Assembly: GCA_013373635.1 (NCBI GenBank)
Contig: JABXHN010000022.1
Coordinates: forward strand, 62,001-126,000
Length of the DNA: 64,000 nucleotides
DNA from: Flavobacteriaceae bacterium
GTDB lineage: Bacteria; Bacteroidota; Bacteroidia; Flavobacteriales; Flavobacteriaceae
Direction: 5' to 3'
Shown here piece after piece: positions 62,202 to 64,000 of this stretch; positions within the stretch are counted from its first letter, which is position 1; every line of letters begins with the position of its first letter. The notes under the pieces were generated by a model, which was not told the origin of the DNA, made no database searches, and saw only the letters and a list, made by a program, of their open reading frames with translations. The translations under genes and the position numbers were made by a program.

Positions 62202-62900
62202 CTAATTTTGATCAATAACGTCTTCCATTGAGAAGACCCCCGTTTTACCTATAATCCATTCAGCTGCAATTACGGCACCAAGAGCAAATCCCTCCCTGTT
62301 GTGTGCAGTATGAGTGATATCGATGGAATCCACCTCTGTTTTATAACTGACAGTATGAGTTCCAGGAACCTCTCCTTCTCTTATGGAATGAATAGAAAGT
62401 AAGTCTTTTTCAGTGGCATCGAGTTTCCACTTATCGTAATTTCCAGCTTCAATTACTCCTTCTGCTAATGTAATAGCAGTTCCACTAGGAGCATCTAATT
62501 TTTTAGTGTGGTGAATTTCAGTAAGTTCAGTAGTGTACTCCTTATAGGGAGCCATTAGCTTTGCAAGAATACGATTGAGTTTGAAGAATAAATTAACTCC
62601 GAGAGAATAATTAGAAGCATACATAAAGGCTCCGTTTTTATCCTTACAGTAGGTAACCGCTTCATCGTAACGATCCAGCCATCCTGTTGTTCCACTGATC
62701 ACAGGAATACCTGCGTCCATACATTTGACAATATTATCAAAGGCCGCTGAAGGCATACTAAAGTCGATGGCGACATCAACTGAGGTCAAGTCTACTTCCT
62801 GATCGGTATCTACAATAATGGGTATTTCATGTCCTCGATTTAAAGCGATTCCTTCAATCATTTTTCCCATTCTTCCATATCCTAATAAGGCAATCTTCAT
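62202..62900 (-). CDS. dapB: 4-hydroxy-tetrahydrodipicolinate reductase
   Basis: The 232-residue enzyme reduces the dihydrodipicolinate precursor in lysine and meso-diaminopimelate synthesis, which feeds peptidoglycan. It shows the nucleotide-binding loop GYGRMGKMI (7-15), SGTTGW near 89-94, the catalytic EIHHTKKLDAPSGTA near 148-162 with the conserved HH and K, and the terminal REGFALGA segment. It is shorter than E. coli DapB (273), as usual in Bacteroidota. It lies 5 bases upstream of lepB. Confidence 0.95.
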   Translation of the reverse strand: MKIALLGYGRMGKMIEGIALNRGHEIPIIVDTDQEVDLTSVDVAIDFSMPSAAFDNIVKCMDAGIPVISGTTGWLDRYDEAVTYCKDKNGAFMYASNYSLGVNLFFKLNRILAKLMAPYKEYTTELTEIHHTKKLDAPSGTAITLAEGVIEAGNYDKWKLDATEKDLLSIHSIREGEVPGTHTVSYKTEVDSIDITHTAHNREGFALGAVIAAEWIIGKTGVFSMEDVIDQN

Positions 62901-62903
62901 GTT

Positions 62904-63539
62904 CTAATAAGTTAAGTTAACAGTCAATCCCAATACGGGAGTATTTGTGACTGGATTGATGATCAGATCAGGATGGTAATCCAAACTGAGATCTTCATTG
63001 ACATTAAATTGTTTTAAGTGAGCATCCACATTGGCATCAATAATATTTAAGGCATACATCCCTATGGTGAGAACCAGTGAAAAATCTCTAGCTTCCTGAG
63101 CGCGTTCTTGTGCAGTTTGTAAGGAACTGTCAGAAACATCAGGTTGTCCAATCACAATTCCTGAGTCGTTTAAATCGTAATAGGGATCTGTAGTAAATCC
63201 CATACGTCTCGACTTAAAGGCATCTCTAAATTTGTGATAAACTTTATTGTTATTTACATAGGCATAAGCAGTACTTCCAATAGCGGCATAAACAAGAGGA
63301 ATTTTCCAATAGCGCTTGTTGTAGGCCTGACCTAATCCAGGTAATACTGCTGAATAAAAAGCTGCTTTAGCAGGTGCTAAAGGATTCATCTTTTGATAGT
63401 CACCACTCTCAAACCCTTCTAATTTTTCTTCTTTTTTCTTTTTTTCATTACTCATCATATACACCGATTCTGAATCCTGAGCAAGGCTTAAATTGCCAAG
63501 AATGAGAAAGAAGATAAGTAGAAGAAGCTGGTTATTCAC
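62904..63539 (-). CDS. DUF5683-domain protein
   Basis: The 211-residue protein has a signal peptide (about 1-20, ending LAQ) and a conserved DUF5683 core: a helical hairpin PAKAAFYSAVLPGLGQAYNKRYWKIP (about 56-81), a hydrophobic segment near 85-95, and a C-terminal beta-type region. It is presumably membrane-associated. It lies between parB (8-base overlap) and dapB, an arrangement standard in flavobacteria. Function unknown. Confidence 0.82.
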   Translation of the reverse strand: MNNQLLLLIFFLILGNLSLAQDSESVYMMSNEKKKKEEKLEGFESGDYQKMNPLAPAKAAFYSAVLPGLGQAYNKRYWKIPLVYAAIGSTAYAYVNNNKVYHKFRDAFKSRRMGFTTDPYYDLNDSGIVIGQPDVSDSSLQTAQERAQEARDFSLVLTIGMYALNIIDANVDAHLKQFNVNEDLSLDYHPDLIINPVTNTPVLGLTVNLTY

Positions 63540-64000
63540 CTAAAATTGATTTTTTGATTTGGTTGAGTTCCTCCTCTGAAGTAAATCCTATTTCAATCTT
63601 ACCCTTACCAGAGGCATAAGTAATTTTAACTTTTGAATTTAACTGAGATTCAAAGGCTTTGCTCAAGTCTTTAATTTCTTGAGGAGTATCTGCCTTGGCT
63701 GGTTTTGCATTAGGACCTGCTTTGATTTTTTGAACCTCGCGTTCGGTTTCTCTTACCGATAGTTTTTTTGAAACAATGGTATTGTAGAGGTCTATTTGTT
63801 GCTGAGGATCTTCAAAATTAATAATGGCTTTACCGTGTCCCATAGAGATGAATCCATCGCGAATTCCCATTTGAACTAAGGGATCTAAATTGAGTAATCT
63901 CAAATAATTGGAGATCGTAGATCTTTTCTTTCCAACTCGTTTACTCATTTCTTCTTGAGTGAGATTGACCTCCTCGATCAATCGTTGATAAGATTGAGCA
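63532..64000 (-). CDS. parB: ParB-family chromosome partitioning protein, 3' part
   Basis: The C-terminal 155 or so residues are present; the start lies beyond the right edge. The visible part begins in the central HTH region (SYQRLIEEVNLTQEEMSKRVG, then KKRSTISNYLRLLNLDP) and includes GHGKAIINF, which lead into the C-terminal dimerisation domain (about the last 60 residues). ParB nucleates at parS sites, loads onto DNA as a CTP-dependent clamp and works with ParA. ParA should lie just beyond the window. The CTP-binding N-terminal domain is not visible. Confidence 0.93.
   Translation of the reverse strand, partial: AQSYQRLIEEVNLTQEEMSKRVGKKRSTISNYLRLLNLDPLVQMGIRDGFISMGHGKAIINFEDPQQQIDLYNTIVSKKLSVRETEREVQKIKAGPNAKPAKADTPQEIKDLSKAFESQLNSKVKITYASGKGKIEIGFTSEEELNQIKKSILGE

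Noticed and set aside
1-64000. CRISPR arrays, insertion sequences, prophage or tRNA/rRNA genes
   Set aside because: No regularly spaced repeats, transposase or integrase-like frames, terminal inverted repeats, or tRNA/rRNA signatures were seen.

Overview
The window is a stretch of ordinary, gene-dense chromosome from an AT-rich member of the Bacteroidota, almost certainly family Flavobacteriaceae. This rests on recognisable family-specific proteins (DUF349, paired DUF368, DUF6048/DUF6452, DUF6122, DUF5683, CCC-motif membrane protein, OstA-like protein, oversized LepB), on a 6S RNA next to zapA and rny, and on repeated TAnnTTTG promoter -7 elements, often only a few bases before a start codon and almost never with a Shine-Dalgarno sequence. 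No phage, transposon, CRISPR array, rRNA or tRNA was seen. Both ends are cut: the C-terminal transketolase subunit at the left and ParB at the right.

Layout: 1-0.95 kb, split transketolase (-). 1.1-6.9 kb, tgt, lptG-type permease, EamA exporter, accA, terminator, dnaB (+). 6.9-11.7 kb (-), HAD phosphatase, the thrS-infC-rpmI-rplT translation operon (infC starts with AUA), and a ZIP transporter. 11.8-16 kb, RlmL-like methyltransferase (+) facing a rlmD-DUF6452-DUF6048-small membrane protein run (-). 16-18.4 kb, rocD (+) and a secreted amidohydrolase (-). 18.4-22.8 kb (-), a solitary RND/MMPL exporter preceded by a separate small terminated transcript, then DUF2237, alpha/beta hydrolase, CCC-motif and DUF2752 genes. 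22.8-24.5 kb (+), Smr protein and cysteine desulfurase. 24.5-26.8 kb (-), M23 peptidase and a secreted protein. 27-29.3 kb (+), ZapB-like coiled coil, zapA, 6S RNA, rny. 29.4-43.4 kb (-), DUF349, aroE, two DUF368, TPR, class-III aminotransferase, OstA-like, purA, fur, spoT, trmH-type methyltransferase. 43.5-50 kb (-), two amidohydrolase genes, a cyclophilin-FKBP lipoprotein, a DHH phosphoesterase. 50-51.6 kb (+), PhoD-like phosphatase and ndk. 51.6-53.4 kb (-), recF, lipoprotein, DUF721. 53.5-59.6 kb (+), TPR protein, ribH, small membrane protein, mutL, two rhomboids, EEP protein. 59.6-64 kb (-), parB-DUF5683-dapB-lepB-WbqC-DUF6122.

Functionally the window is housekeeping: translation, replication/repair (dnaB, recF, mutL), cell envelope (LptG-type permease, OstA-like, DUF368 pair, M23, LepB, dapB), division (zapA), stress signalling (spoT, fur, 6S RNA) and central metabolism. 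The most unusual element is the roughly 165-nt unit at 20694-20871 (-): a 20-codon serine-rich ORF with a near-perfect Shine-Dalgarno sequence, flanking hairpins and a strong terminator placed 11 bp before the RND exporter start codon. Other points of note are a Tgt without its three zinc cysteines, a MutL whose endonuclease motif is degenerate, the AUA-started infC, and amidohydrolase modules lacking their metal-binding HxH.
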